The notes beneath the pieces were generated by a model. The model did not search any database, was not told the origin of the DNA, and was given only the letters and a program-made list of their open reading frames with translations. A program made the position numbers and the translations under genes. A stretch of DNA of 64,000 nucleotides from Bacteroides neonati (GTDB lineage: Bacteria > Bacteroidota > Bacteroidia > Bacteroidales > Bacteroidaceae), in contig NZ_HG726022.1 of NCBI RefSeq assembly GCF_000499785.1, forward strand, positions 62,001 to 126,000, given 5' to 3'. Positions 36,199 to 44,603 of this stretch are shown here, piece by piece. The number at the start of each line of letters is the position of its first letter. Position 1 is the stretch's first letter.

Positions 36199-37110
36199 AT
36201 GAAAACCAAAGATCTGTTTTTTTTTATGGAATCGTTGATTCGAGTGCAACGAAGTGAACAACGGTTTGGTACTGCACATGTATATCAGAGCACCCTCAAC
36301 CGAATTCGAAAATATGAACGAAGCAACAAAATGCCTTTTAGTAAACTCACCCGTGAGTGGATCAAAGGATTTGAAATTCAGTTAAGATTTGAGCAGTTGA
36401 AGGAGAATTCTATCTCGACTTATTTACGTATGCTTAAGGCTGTTTATAATCAAGGAGTAGATCGCGGGCTAGTAGAATATGCACCTCGTCTCTTTAAACA
36501 CGTATATACTGGTGTAGATGCCAAGCGTGACCGTAGTCTGGAGCCTGAGGCATTGCAAAAGTTAATTAGCCCGACCCGCTACCTCAATACACGCTTGGAA
36601 ACGACCCGATCAATATTTCTGCTCTTACTAATGTTGCAAGGCATGCCATTCGTCGATTTGGCCCATTTGCGTAAATGTGATTTAAAAGACGGAGTCATCG
36701 TGTACCGTAGACACAAGACGGGAATGGAACTCAGCGTCACAGTAGATCCTAAGGCAATGGCGATCATTGAAAAATATCAGCATAAGAATCCGGATTCTCC
36801 ATATCTTTTTCCGTTTGTAACCACTTCAAGACGTGAAGGGTATCGGCAGTATCAAAATGCTTTGCGCGAATTTAATCAATCTTTGTCTTTTTTAGGTAAG
36901 CTATTGGGACTGAATACAGGGTTAAGCTCTTATAAAGCTCGACATACTTGGGCCTCATTAGCTAATTTCTTAGGATTTGATAAAAAATTGATTAGTGAGT
37001 GCATGGGTCATTCATCCCTGAAGATGACAGAAACATATTTTAAAGCTCAAGGAAATTCAAGAATTAAGAAAGTCAATCAAGGAGTAATAAACTACCTGAT
37101 TGCTTCCTAA
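36199..37110 (+). CDS. Tyrosine recombinase (probable DNA invertase)
   Basis: This 303-residue site-specific recombinase is of the Bacteroidales type that inverts promoter segments. An N-terminal SAM-like DNA-binding domain (about 1-105) contains TYLRMLKAVYNQGVDRGL. The catalytic domain shows LQGMPFVDLAHLRKCDL, a conserved lysine in the YRRHKTGMELSV hairpin, YKARHTWASLANFLG (box II Arg/His), and ECMGHSSLKMTETYF with the nucleophilic Tyr. The position that is usually Arg in related enzymes (RGMSFVD) is Gln here. The stop lies 55 bp before an inverted-repeat-bounded segment, which is its likely target. ATG 36199 is preferred over TTG 36193. Confidence 0.9.
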   Translation: MKTKDLFFFMESLIRVQRSEQRFGTAHVYQSTLNRIRKYERSNKMPFSKLTREWIKGFEIQLRFEQLKENSISTYLRMLKAVYNQGVDRGLVEYAPRLFKHVYTGVDAKRDRSLEPEALQKLISPTRYLNTRLETTRSIFLLLLMLQGMPFVDLAHLRKCDLKDGVIVYRRHKTGMELSVTVDPKAMAIIEKYQHKNPDSPYLFPFVTTSRREGYRQYQNALREFNQSLSFLGKLLGLNTGLSSYKARHTWASLANFLGFDKKLISECMGHSSLKMTETYFKAQGNSRIKKVNQGVINYLIAS

Positions 37111-37164
37111 TAAATAATAGCTGAAAAAGACGTAAGTAATTGATCTCTAGTGAAATAAAACGGT

Positions 37165-37181
37165 GTTACTTTGTAGGTAAC
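37165..37181 (+). repeat. Left inverted repeat of the invertible segment
   Basis: GTTACTTTGTAGGTAAC is itself a dyad, GTTAC / 7 bp / GTAAC. This is the usual layout for tyrosine-recombinase crossover sites: two binding arms around a 7-bp spacer. The inverted copy lies at 37387-37402. Confidence 0.85.
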
Positions 37182-37386
37182 GGATACGATAAAGACGCGG
37201 CAAATATAATAACTCTTTTCGAATTTAGGAAAAAAAATCATAGAAATTACAATAATTGTTAGTTCCCCCTCTTTGTAAGAGAGAGAAACTAGCTTTTGTG
37301 CAGGTACTGATGAACCTGTACGCAACCCGTATTGGCATGAAACGTTGTAAATATACGTTGTAAAGCCATAAAGTGTGTCTATTCCT
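37182..37386. other. Putative invertible promoter segment
   Basis: The 205 bp between the two inverted repeats hold no gene. They carry one full -7 consensus (minus strand, 37201-37208). They also contain a direct repeat ACGTTGTAAA (37342-37351 and 37355-37364) and a small dyad around the GGTACTGATGAACC core near 37304. In the present orientation the promoter points left, toward the end of the recombinase gene. If inverted it would lie near 37360-37367 and point into the fimbrial operon. The recombinase gene next door supports a phase-variable switch. Confidence 0.75.
37201..37208 (-). promoter_or_regulatory. -7 promoter element inside the invertible segment
   Basis: The minus strand reads TATATTTG, a perfect TAnnTTTG. 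It faces away from the fimbrial genes in this copy, which fits the OFF state. No good -33 element is visible. Confidence 0.65.
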
Positions 37387-37402
37387 GTTACCTACAAAGT
37401 AA
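37387..37402 (-). repeat. Right inverted repeat of the invertible segment
   Basis: GTTACCTACAAAGTAA is the reverse complement of the left repeat over 16 of 17 bases (the last base differs). Confidence 0.85.
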
Positions 37403-37434
37403 TGGATGAATAAATAGTTGAGAATGTAATTTGC

Positions 37435-37803
37435 ATGATAACTACATATTCATTATCAATTTATGAAAAAACAAAAAAAGTATGCCTCTTATTGGCATTA
37501 TTAGTAGCAGAAGTAGGTTCAATGAACGCACAGACCTCAGTAACACCAGACAAATACAAAGTGGAAACCAACTCCTTTAGTAGTATTTATCAGCGTAGGT
37601 GGCGTGGACGACATATTTTACAACGATGCTGCCCTAAGCAGAGCTGTTATTGTAAACGAATAAACAAGCGCGAAAAAAACGTAAATATACGCGTAAAGGA
37701 AAACAAGAGTGACGAAAAAAACAAAATGAAATTTAAAGAAAAAGACGAAAAAACTTTCAACGACATCAAAGAACAAAACGATAGACAAATTGTCAATTAT
37801 TAA
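37435..37803 (+). pseudogene. Decayed outer-membrane (OmpA/DUF3575-like) gene at the operon head
   Basis: The frame from 37435 encodes a plausible signal peptide core (KVCLLLALLVAEVGSMNAQ) and TSVTPDKYKVETNSF. It then drifts into charged residues. A one-base shift at 37579 restores a barrel-like sequence, VVFISVGGVDDIFYNDAALSRAVIVNE, which ends in TAA at 37661. A second start at 37463 (MKKQKK) would lead into the same signal peptide if the seven-A tract at 37473-37479 had one more A. These shifts indicate a frameshifted relic of an outer-membrane protein gene, now a long leader between the switch and the fimbrial genes. The family call rests on a short stretch only. Confidence 0.55.
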
Positions 37804-37821
37804 TTTTTAAAACAAATTTTT

Positions 37822-39057
37822 ATGAAAAAAAAATCAATTTTATTGAGCTGCTTATGTGCGGCAATGGTTTTGGGTGCATGCTCTGAGAAGAACGAAGTAC
37901 CTGTTAATGAGAATACTGAAAAATCAAGTTTAACCATTAAATTAGCTCTTCAAAAGTCCGATAAGACAACAAGAGCTGCGCAGTCTACTGCCATTCCGGT
38001 TACTTCATGGAGCAATATCAAAGATGTGCAATTGTTTTTGTACGATGCCTCTAATGTAGTACGTTACTCGGATGTGATAAAGCCGACTGCTGATCAAACC
38101 ACATTTACCTACACAGATGTGCCTGTCGGTAATTATCAGGTTGTATTGGTGGCTAATACCCAAGTGGATAATGCGATTGCCACCTCTCTGGATGGTGGAA
38201 CTACTCTGGCTGAATGGACCAAATGGAATGTCCGTCAAAAATCTGCTACAGGATTGCTTATTAAGCAAAAAATGGGCACATTCCCCGCTGATGCTGCCTC
38301 TGCACTTTCTGCAAAAACAGCCTACGTAGAACCATCCGAAGTGTTTATGGGAGAAGCAACTAATGTCACTATCTACGCCAATGAAACGACTATACTGCCT
38401 CCTGTTGCTCTGAAGAGAGAAGTCTCATTGATGCGTTTACGTCTTGCTGTAAAAGGAGGCGAAGGTACGGTTAATGATAATATTGATAAAGGTGTAGACT
38501 TTTCACAAGGTGCATCTATCATGATTCACCGCTTGCCCGACAACCTGAAGTTTTTGGCAGGTGAGGCAGGTGGTGTGAGCAGTACCTCCACTACTAACAA
38601 TATTCTATCGATTCACGAAGGTAATACTGCAACCCCTATCTTCAACACAGCTAATCCTACTACAGGATATACCCCTATGCTTATTGCAGACGACCAATTC
38701 ACTTTGTGGAGAGATGTCATTGTGTTCCCGAATAATGGTGGCCGTGCTAACAATGCGTTAGTAGATGGCAAAGCTGCTCCGGCGCAACAGTACTTTGTTG
38801 TTATATCCGGTAAAGGTAAGATTGGACATGTATTGGCTGATGGTACTTCGTTGACAGCAGAAACAACGGTGTATTGGTCGGGTGTAGTAACGGATAACTT
38901 CTCTCCGAATGTGATTCGTGAAGTCAACTTGAGCTTAAAATCCGGCGGTACAACCCTTGTACCGGTAAATCCTACCGAATTTGGCGGTTTGACCATTACT
39001 GTAGGTGAGCCGGCAGGATGGGATAACAATATCGTTGAATCTACCCTAATTTTATAA
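37822..39057 (+). CDS. FimA/Mfa1-type major fimbrial subunit lipoprotein
   Basis: This 411-residue shaft subunit is of the type V (Bacteroidales) fimbrial kind. A lipoprotein signal (MVLGAC, Cys20) is followed by a propeptide up to about residue 51. There the sequence TTR-A gives an arginine protease cleavage site as in Porphyromonas FimA. The N-terminal domain shows IKDVQLFLYDAS, VPVGNYQVVLVANT and LKREVSLMRLRLAV. The C-terminal domain ends in VREVNLSL-like strands and the last strand WDNNIVESTLIL. Polymerisation by donor-strand exchange of the C-terminal strand is expected from the family. It is the first intact gene of the operon. Confidence 0.88.
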   Translation: MKKKSILLSCLCAAMVLGACSEKNEVPVNENTEKSSLTIKLALQKSDKTTRAAQSTAIPVTSWSNIKDVQLFLYDASNVVRYSDVIKPTADQTTFTYTDVPVGNYQVVLVANTQVDNAIATSLDGGTTLAEWTKWNVRQKSATGLLIKQKMGTFPADAASALSAKTAYVEPSEVFMGEATNVTIYANETTILPPVALKREVSLMRLRLAVKGGEGTVNDNIDKGVDFSQGASIMIHRLPDNLKFLAGEAGGVSSTSTTNNILSIHEGNTATPIFNTANPTTGYTPMLIADDQFTLWRDVIVFPNNGGRANNALVDGKAAPAQQYFVVISGKGKIGHVLADGTSLTAETTVYWSGVVTDNFSPNVIREVNLSLKSGGTTLVPVNPTEFGGLTITVGEPAGWDNNIVESTLIL

Positions 39058-39138
39058 AAAACTTATATTAAGTTTCGGGGGTGTGGGCAGTCTGTCTATC
39101 TGCACACCCCCGTTACGTTAATGAATAAAATATAGCGC

Positions 39139-40053
39139 ATGAGACAAAATAAGCTTCTCATTGTATTATATACCTGCTGGCTGGCTTGCCTCTCACTCAC
39201 TTCGTGTACTTATGATTATTTTGAAGACGAAACCAATTATATCGTATTCGTACCCGAAGTAATGAATAATACCGTCAGTGACTGTCGTGTAATGGTTTAT
39301 AATGAAGCAGGCATGCTGGTGAAGGCTCGTCACGCCTCGTCTCCATTTGATAAAGACCCCCGTATTGCCAAAGGACAGTTTGCGTTTCGTCTGCCCGTGG
39401 GTGGTACTTATAAAGTATATGGCTACACCAACACCGACAGTCTATTGTTTACGGATTCGTCGTCTTTGGATCAAGCTGCTTTTAGGCTGTCTGATAATGT
39501 GTCAGGCAAGCAGAGATATAATCAGCCTCCTGACCTATTCGTCGAGAAACTGACCCCTTCGATTATCCGTCCTGGATATTTGTATGTAGATACGTTGCAG
39601 ACCCAACGATACACGGGGCGTATTACGGTACGCTTCAGAAAGCTTCCCGCCTATGCTTCGCAGATAAAGAGTGTTCGGCTGTCTGCCCAAGGAATTGCCA
39701 GCAAACAACACCTCAAAGATGATACATGGCCCACACGACTGTCCGAGAATGATGTGATGTACCATCAGGGAGAGCTTGGGTCACAACCTGATCCCAATAT
39801 GCTGGAGGTGGACTATCGTTACTTCCCTAGTATACAGAATGGATTTACGAAATTGGACCTGACTTTCCTTGATGCTGCCGGCAATACACTGAGCAGTATC
39901 CCGGTCGAAGTTGTAGATCCGAAAACCCAAGTACCCTTGCGTCTACTCAGTGGGCAACGCATTATTATCGAAATCGATTCGGGGTTTGTAGTGAATATAT
40001 CTGTGGTAGGTTGGGATGAAAACATTCGGAGTGGAGATACCAACTTGGAATAA
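39139..40053 (+). CDS. FimB/Mfa2-family fimbrial anchor lipoprotein
   Basis: This 304-residue lipoprotein (SLTSC, Cys23) has a FimB/Mfa2-like fold. It includes DCRVMVYNEAGMLVKARHAS, FRLPVGGTYKVYGYTNTD, a run of tyrosine-rich beta strands, YTGRITVRFRKLPAYASQIKSVRL and a C-terminal IIIEIDSGFVVNISVVGWDE. In this family the anchor stays lipid-bound at the outer membrane and ends fibre growth. No arginine processing site follows the signal, as expected for an anchor. It follows fimA by 81 bp and precedes the DUF3575 gene by 18 bp. Confidence 0.85.
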   Translation: MRQNKLLIVLYTCWLACLSLTSCTYDYFEDETNYIVFVPEVMNNTVSDCRVMVYNEAGMLVKARHASSPFDKDPRIAKGQFAFRLPVGGTYKVYGYTNTDSLLFTDSSSLDQAAFRLSDNVSGKQRYNQPPDLFVEKLTPSIIRPGYLYVDTLQTQRYTGRITVRFRKLPAYASQIKSVRLSAQGIASKQHLKDDTWPTRLSENDVMYHQGELGSQPDPNMLEVDYRYFPSIQNGFTKLDLTFLDAAGNTLSSIPVEVVDPKTQVPLRLLSGQRIIIEIDSGFVVNISVVGWDENIRSGDTNLE

Positions 40054-40071
40054 ATAATAGAATGAAATAAA

Positions 40072-40674
40072 ATGGAAATAAAATCAATGATACGCACTGT
40101 GGTGCTAGTAACTCTATTGGGGTGCTTTGCCATTGGTGCAGAGGCACAGAGCGTAAAGGTTAATGTACCTTTTCTGCTCACCGGTTCGCCCAATGTGGGT
40201 ATAGAGATTCCCTTATCACGCCAACTCACCATTAATGGTGAAGTGTTGTGTATGCCGTATCTCTTTAAGAAGAATGAGGAGGTGTTTAGAGCCTTACAAA
40301 GCAGTATTGAACTGCGTTACTATGTTAATCCTCGTCACTTCTATACAAACGATTCGTGGGATGGTTTTTATGTAGGCCCCTATGCTATGTACGGTAACTT
40401 CAATATCGGGTTGCTGAGTAAAGGCGATGCTTCGCAAAGCTATCGCCGCGAAGGGTGGGGGGTATCTGCAGGTATATCTACCGGTTATAAATTTGCCTTC
40501 GGCAACCGCTGGGGACTCGATTTAAACCTGGGTTTGGGCTATGCTCACCTGCAATATGATAAGTTTTATCTGGGTGGCGAGTACATCCATTTCCCATTGG
40601 AACGAAAGAAAACAAAAAGCTGGATAGGCCCTACCAAAGTGGGGGTAAGTATGACTTATAACCTATTCCGTTAA
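40072..40674 (+). CDS. DUF3575 outer-membrane protein
   Basis: This 200-residue protein has a signal peptide (ending GAEAQ) and a barrel-like domain. Segments are VKVNVPFLLTGSPNVGIEIPLSRQLTINGEV, ELRYYVNPRHFYTNDSWDGFYVGPYAMYGNF, and the last strands VGVSMTYNLFR. This is DUF3575, found with fimbrial operons of Bacteroidales, where it may help secretion or anchoring. It lies between the anchor and the OmpA-type gene, each within about 30 bp, so it is part of the operon. Confidence 0.87.
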   Translation: MEIKSMIRTVVLVTLLGCFAIGAEAQSVKVNVPFLLTGSPNVGIEIPLSRQLTINGEVLCMPYLFKKNEEVFRALQSSIELRYYVNPRHFYTNDSWDGFYVGPYAMYGNFNIGLLSKGDASQSYRREGWGVSAGISTGYKFAFGNRWGLDLNLGLGYAHLQYDKFYLGGEYIHFPLERKKTKSWIGPTKVGVSMTYNLFR

Positions 40675-40701
40675 TCATACGGATTTTAAAAATAGGCTGA
40701 T

Positions 40702-42195
40702 ATGAGAAATAAAAAAATACAGGTTCTGGTAGTAATATTTCTAATGCTTATGCAGGGAAATACGCTCTGCCAGGCACAGGAGCACACGCTGAACCTAGTG
40801 GGTGAGCAGACACTTTCTCCATTGAAAGGGGATGTTTCCTTTACAATAACCCGATTAAAACTTAACACAGCCGATGCCGAGTTTTGGGTGGGCAATTATG
40901 GTGGAGAACTCTTTTATGCCCGAAGCTGTGATCGGTTTGTTAATGCAAGCAAAGAGTGTTTTCACCGTGTTCACTTTTACGAACTCAAGCCGGGAGCTTA
41001 TCCCGGAGAATCAACACAAAAAGCACCTCGTCACGGTAACTACTTCCGTAGTATTCCGGTTGATATGCAAAGCGGTCCCGTCACCTTTTCGCCCGATAAT
41101 CGTCAGATGGTGGCTACGGCATTCGCATACGATCGATTGCGGGTAACACCGGGAGAAACCCATGGAACGTTCTCCGGCTTTTGCACACAACTGTTTTATA
41201 CCACAATATCGAATAATGGGCATCGGTTTAGTCCATATAAGCTGCTTTTCCCGCAAGAAGCGAACTACTCTTATGCACATCCTTTCTTTATTGATAATGG
41301 GAAAACGTTGTTGTTTGCCTCTGACAGGCCTGGAGGATACGGAGGTTTCGATCTCTATCTGTCGCGATATGATAAAGAAACAAAGACGTGGGGAAATCCC
41401 CAAAACCTAGGATCGGAGGTAAATACAACGGGAGATGAAATTTACCCCGTACTTTATCAAGATCGACTGCTGTTTGCCTCTAACGGCTTACCCGGATTTG
41501 GGGGGTATGACCTTTTCACTGCTCTTTTTGATAAAGGTGAAGTGCAGGAGGGTAGTATTGTTCATTTGCCTGCACCGGTTAACTCAGCGCACAACGATTA
41601 CTCCTTATATCCATTGAGCTTGTACACGGCTTATTTCGTCTCCGACCGTAATCCGGTAACGAGGGATGATTTATATTACCTCCAAACAAATTGCGAGCTA
41701 GGATTGCGTGGCAAATCATCTACTGCGGTAGCTACCATTACCGAGTTTCCCGAGTCGCTTCCACCTCAAGAGCCTATACCTTCTGTGTCTGCTCCCGAAG
41801 GGTTGTTGCTGACACTTTATTTTGACTTTGATTCGGCCGATCTCACAAGTGAGTCTGTGGAGCGGCTACGCTATTTTGTGCTAGCTACGAGAGGATTACA
41901 GTTTGGCGAACTGATGGTTGGAGGCTTTTCTGATCGGATAGGAACACAAGATTACAATTATAAGCTATCTGCAGAAAGAGCCCGTACGGTATCTGCTTTT
42001 TTGCAGAACTACGGGCTGCAATGTCGTTTCAATATACGGGGATGGGGCTATATCGGATCTACCAATGAGAGACCCAAAGGTATATTCGATCCGGTTCGCC
42101 CTACTTCGGAAGGCGCTGATCAAATGGGAGTAGACCGACGTGACAGACGTGTTGAGATACACAATAACAGAATAGTTTACAATGAAAAAGAATAA
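40702..42195 (+). CDS. OmpA-family protein with WD40-like repeats
   Basis: This 497-residue protein has a signal peptide (NTLCQAQ). A beta-propeller region built from PD40-type repeats follows (FIDNGKTLLFASDRPGGYGGFDLYLS; TTGDEIYPVLYQDRLLFASNGLPGFGGYDLF). A C-terminal OmpA peptidoglycan-binding domain starts near residue 370 (LTLYFDFDSADLTSES...YKLSAERARTVSAFLQNYGL...VDRRDRRVEI). Such proteins tie surface structures to peptidoglycan. The position inside the fimbrial operon suggests that it anchors or stabilises the fimbrial assembly. It overlaps nothing and is followed two bases later by the next gene. Confidence 0.9.
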   Translation: MRNKKIQVLVVIFLMLMQGNTLCQAQEHTLNLVGEQTLSPLKGDVSFTITRLKLNTADAEFWVGNYGGELFYARSCDRFVNASKECFHRVHFYELKPGAYPGESTQKAPRHGNYFRSIPVDMQSGPVTFSPDNRQMVATAFAYDRLRVTPGETHGTFSGFCTQLFYTTISNNGHRFSPYKLLFPQEANYSYAHPFFIDNGKTLLFASDRPGGYGGFDLYLSRYDKETKTWGNPQNLGSEVNTTGDEIYPVLYQDRLLFASNGLPGFGGYDLFTALFDKGEVQEGSIVHLPAPVNSAHNDYSLYPLSLYTAYFVSDRNPVTRDDLYYLQTNCELGLRGKSSTAVATITEFPESLPPQEPIPSVSAPEGLLLTLYFDFDSADLTSESVERLRYFVLATRGLQFGELMVGGFSDRIGTQDYNYKLSAERARTVSAFLQNYGLQCRFNIRGWGYIGSTNERPKGIFDPVRPTSEGADQMGVDRRDRRVEIHNNRIVYNEKE

Positions 42196-42197
42196 TC

Positions 42198-44552
42198 ATG
42201 ATAGCCCAAAAGATAAGATTATGGAGCATATTACTGCTCCTTGCAACCCATTGGGCATGTACCGATGGGAAAGAAGAAGCAGTTACAGAGACTAAGGTAT
42301 ATGCAAACTCGCTGACCTTCGGTATGATGGGAATGCGGTCGGAAGTGATTGATAACACGCAGGTTTATCTATTTGATGATACAGATAAATTTCGAGAAAA
42401 GGTATCCGACATTACCTATGGCACAGACCGTTTGTCGATGTTTGTGCCAACCGGTACGTGGAATGTATCCTTGGTGGCTGCCAATGAACCGATTACCGAT
42501 AAACTAATCTCTCCTATTAGGGGTAAAGAGCGCAGTACACTCAAAATGTGGGAAACAGATGCTTCGGGAGGTGAGTTGCCATCAATGCCCGAGTTGCGTA
42601 CTGCATTTGTGAATACGCAGACAGTTGTAGCCGGACAGGAAACTGTCTCTTCGGAAGAAGCTCTGCTATCGCGCAATGTAGCAATGCTCAAGGTTGTGGT
42701 AGCAGATGCCAGAGAACTAGACATAAATGGTATTCATTACCTTCGAATTCTAGGTGTACCCACTACTCTTAACTGGCAGGGACGCTTGTATCCCAGTGCA
42801 ACAGCTCCAACCACGTCTGAAGTTCCCATGCAGGGGGTGTTTAGCTTACGCAAGCACGAAACGCTGGCCGATCATCAGCAGAGTGATACACTTACTTTTA
42901 TAATTCCGGCGCATAAAGGAGTTGACTATTTGAGTCCGCAACCCACTGATACAACTACACAGAACTTGTACATCACCGTTGACATGGCTCTTCAGAATGG
43001 CAGTCGCTATCAAGTGTCTAAACCGGCAATGCTTCCGCGTGTACCTCGTGTCAACACGATTCTGCTAGCGCGACTTAATATAACCGGAAGGCTCAATGTG
43101 ACCACCCAAGTGCTTGATTGGAAAGAAGTACCTTTAGAAGCCAACTTGATCCAAACGGTTCTCTATACCGATAAACCTTCAATAGGTTTGGCCTACAAAG
43201 ATACGCTTATTGTCAATACAAATGCGAAAGACTTCACTGTAACCAAAGCTCCGGATGCTCCTTGGATAACTTCGGTCAGAAAGATAGAAGGCAATGCGGT
43301 AGAGGTAACTGCCGATGTAAACAGCTACGTCGACAACAGCCCACGTACCTCTTACATCCTCCTAAAGGCGGATAATATAACAAGAAAGGTAGAGGTAACG
43401 CAACGTCCCGACCGAGGAACGATAAAGATAGGTACCGGCAAACTGGTTCTGCATCCAGGCATACGAGAAAGGGGAACGCTCGATGTAACGAGTTTGGGTG
43501 GTAGTTGGAAATTTATATCTTCTACTCCCAAAGCAACTGCCAATGTTCAAAGCGGAGGCGTAGGAATTACCCCGGTAACGTTTACCCGTGTATCAACCTC
43601 TGATAAGACTCAATTTAACACCTACTACGGAGATGGAAAAGTGGTGGTTAAAAACACGACTACACTCGATACTGATACGCTGAACCTGATCAACGCTTAC
43701 ATTTATATCGAAAACAATAACGTGATCAATGTAAATGCACCGCTAGGAAGCAACCAAACTGCCGTTACCAATTCAAAAGATGTAATGGTTTGGGGGGGAA
43801 GTCGAAACCTTACCTTTACTTCATGGAGTACTTGGATACATCCGGGTATGACTTGGGACAGCAATACACAGGTTTTGACACTGACTACCGATCGCGATCC
43901 AAACGATCAATGGCGTAGAGGCTTTTTGGAGTATTATCATGCCGATGCCCCCGACTACCGGATAAGATCAATCGTGTATCAGAGCATATTCGAATCCATT
44001 CCCGAGTTTGATTATTTGTCCTTGAAATTTTCTTGGGGTGGATCTGATTTGAATGTTGCGGTAGAGTTTGCCGGGAATAACTTATCCGGTCTTAGCGGGC
44101 AAAATAATTCCACCTATGATAAGTTACCTGTCGGTGCAGGATTGCATACATCTGTTAACTATAATCAACAACTTTTGTTGCTATGGGCAGGTGATGCCAA
44201 GGCAGGAGAGGGAGAATCTGTCTATTTTAACGCCCCTGTATTGAACAATGACCCTTTTTCACTCGAAAAAGTAAAATTTGATATTTATGCTACTTGGAAT
44301 ACTCCCGGCATAGCACCTAATAAAATGAACTTTACTATGACTGCCTACAAAGGTGGTTCAATGGTGCAGAGCGGCACTAACTACAATAATAGTGGTGGTC
44401 AAAAGCTGTACGAGCAATCTTACTCGGTAACCATTACATCCACGCAGGGAGTAGAGACATACGCCACAGGCGGATATACGAAAGTGGCCACTGTTACGTA
44501 TGATCGAGTAAAGCATACTGCTTTGGTGAATTTGCTGGCTAGTCCTTATTAA
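42198..44552 (+). CDS. Large fimbrial tip/accessory lipoprotein with BACON domains
   Basis: This 784-residue lipoprotein (THWAC, Cys21) has an N-terminal FimB/Mfa2-like domain (about 30-310: VIDNTQVYLFDDTDKFREKV, VPTGTWNVSLVAANEP, NVAMLKVVVAD). One or more BACON-like beta domains follow (YKDTLIVNTNAKDFTVTKAPDAPWITSVRK; DNITRKVEVTQRPDRGTI). The C-terminal region of about 250 residues is beta-rich and hydrophobic (SLKFSWGGSDLNVAVEFAGNN). The layout fits a fibre-tip or adhesin subunit like FimC-FimE of Porphyromonas, but I cannot name one. BACON domains are thought to bind carbohydrate or mucin. Confidence 0.78.
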   Translation: MIAQKIRLWSILLLLATHWACTDGKEEAVTETKVYANSLTFGMMGMRSEVIDNTQVYLFDDTDKFREKVSDITYGTDRLSMFVPTGTWNVSLVAANEPITDKLISPIRGKERSTLKMWETDASGGELPSMPELRTAFVNTQTVVAGQETVSSEEALLSRNVAMLKVVVADARELDINGIHYLRILGVPTTLNWQGRLYPSATAPTTSEVPMQGVFSLRKHETLADHQQSDTLTFIIPAHKGVDYLSPQPTDTTTQNLYITVDMALQNGSRYQVSKPAMLPRVPRVNTILLARLNITGRLNVTTQVLDWKEVPLEANLIQTVLYTDKPSIGLAYKDTLIVNTNAKDFTVTKAPDAPWITSVRKIEGNAVEVTADVNSYVDNSPRTSYILLKADNITRKVEVTQRPDRGTIKIGTGKLVLHPGIRERGTLDVTSLGGSWKFISSTPKATANVQSGGVGITPVTFTRVSTSDKTQFNTYYGDGKVVVKNTTTLDTDTLNLINAYIYIENNNVINVNAPLGSNQTAVTNSKDVMVWGGSRNLTFTSWSTWIHPGMTWDSNTQVLTLTTDRDPNDQWRRGFLEYYHADAPDYRIRSIVYQSIFESIPEFDYLSLKFSWGGSDLNVAVEFAGNNLSGLSGQNNSTYDKLPVGAGLHTSVNYNQQLLLLWAGDAKAGEGESVYFNAPVLNNDPFSLEKVKFDIYATWNTPGIAPNKMNFTMTAYKGGSMVQSGTNYNNSGGQKLYEQSYSVTITSTQGVETYATGGYTKVATVTYDRVKHTALVNLLASPY

Positions 44553-44603
44553 AGGTAAACATCCGTTTCCGGATGTAAAGTAACAGATATAAAGAACAAA
44601 CAA

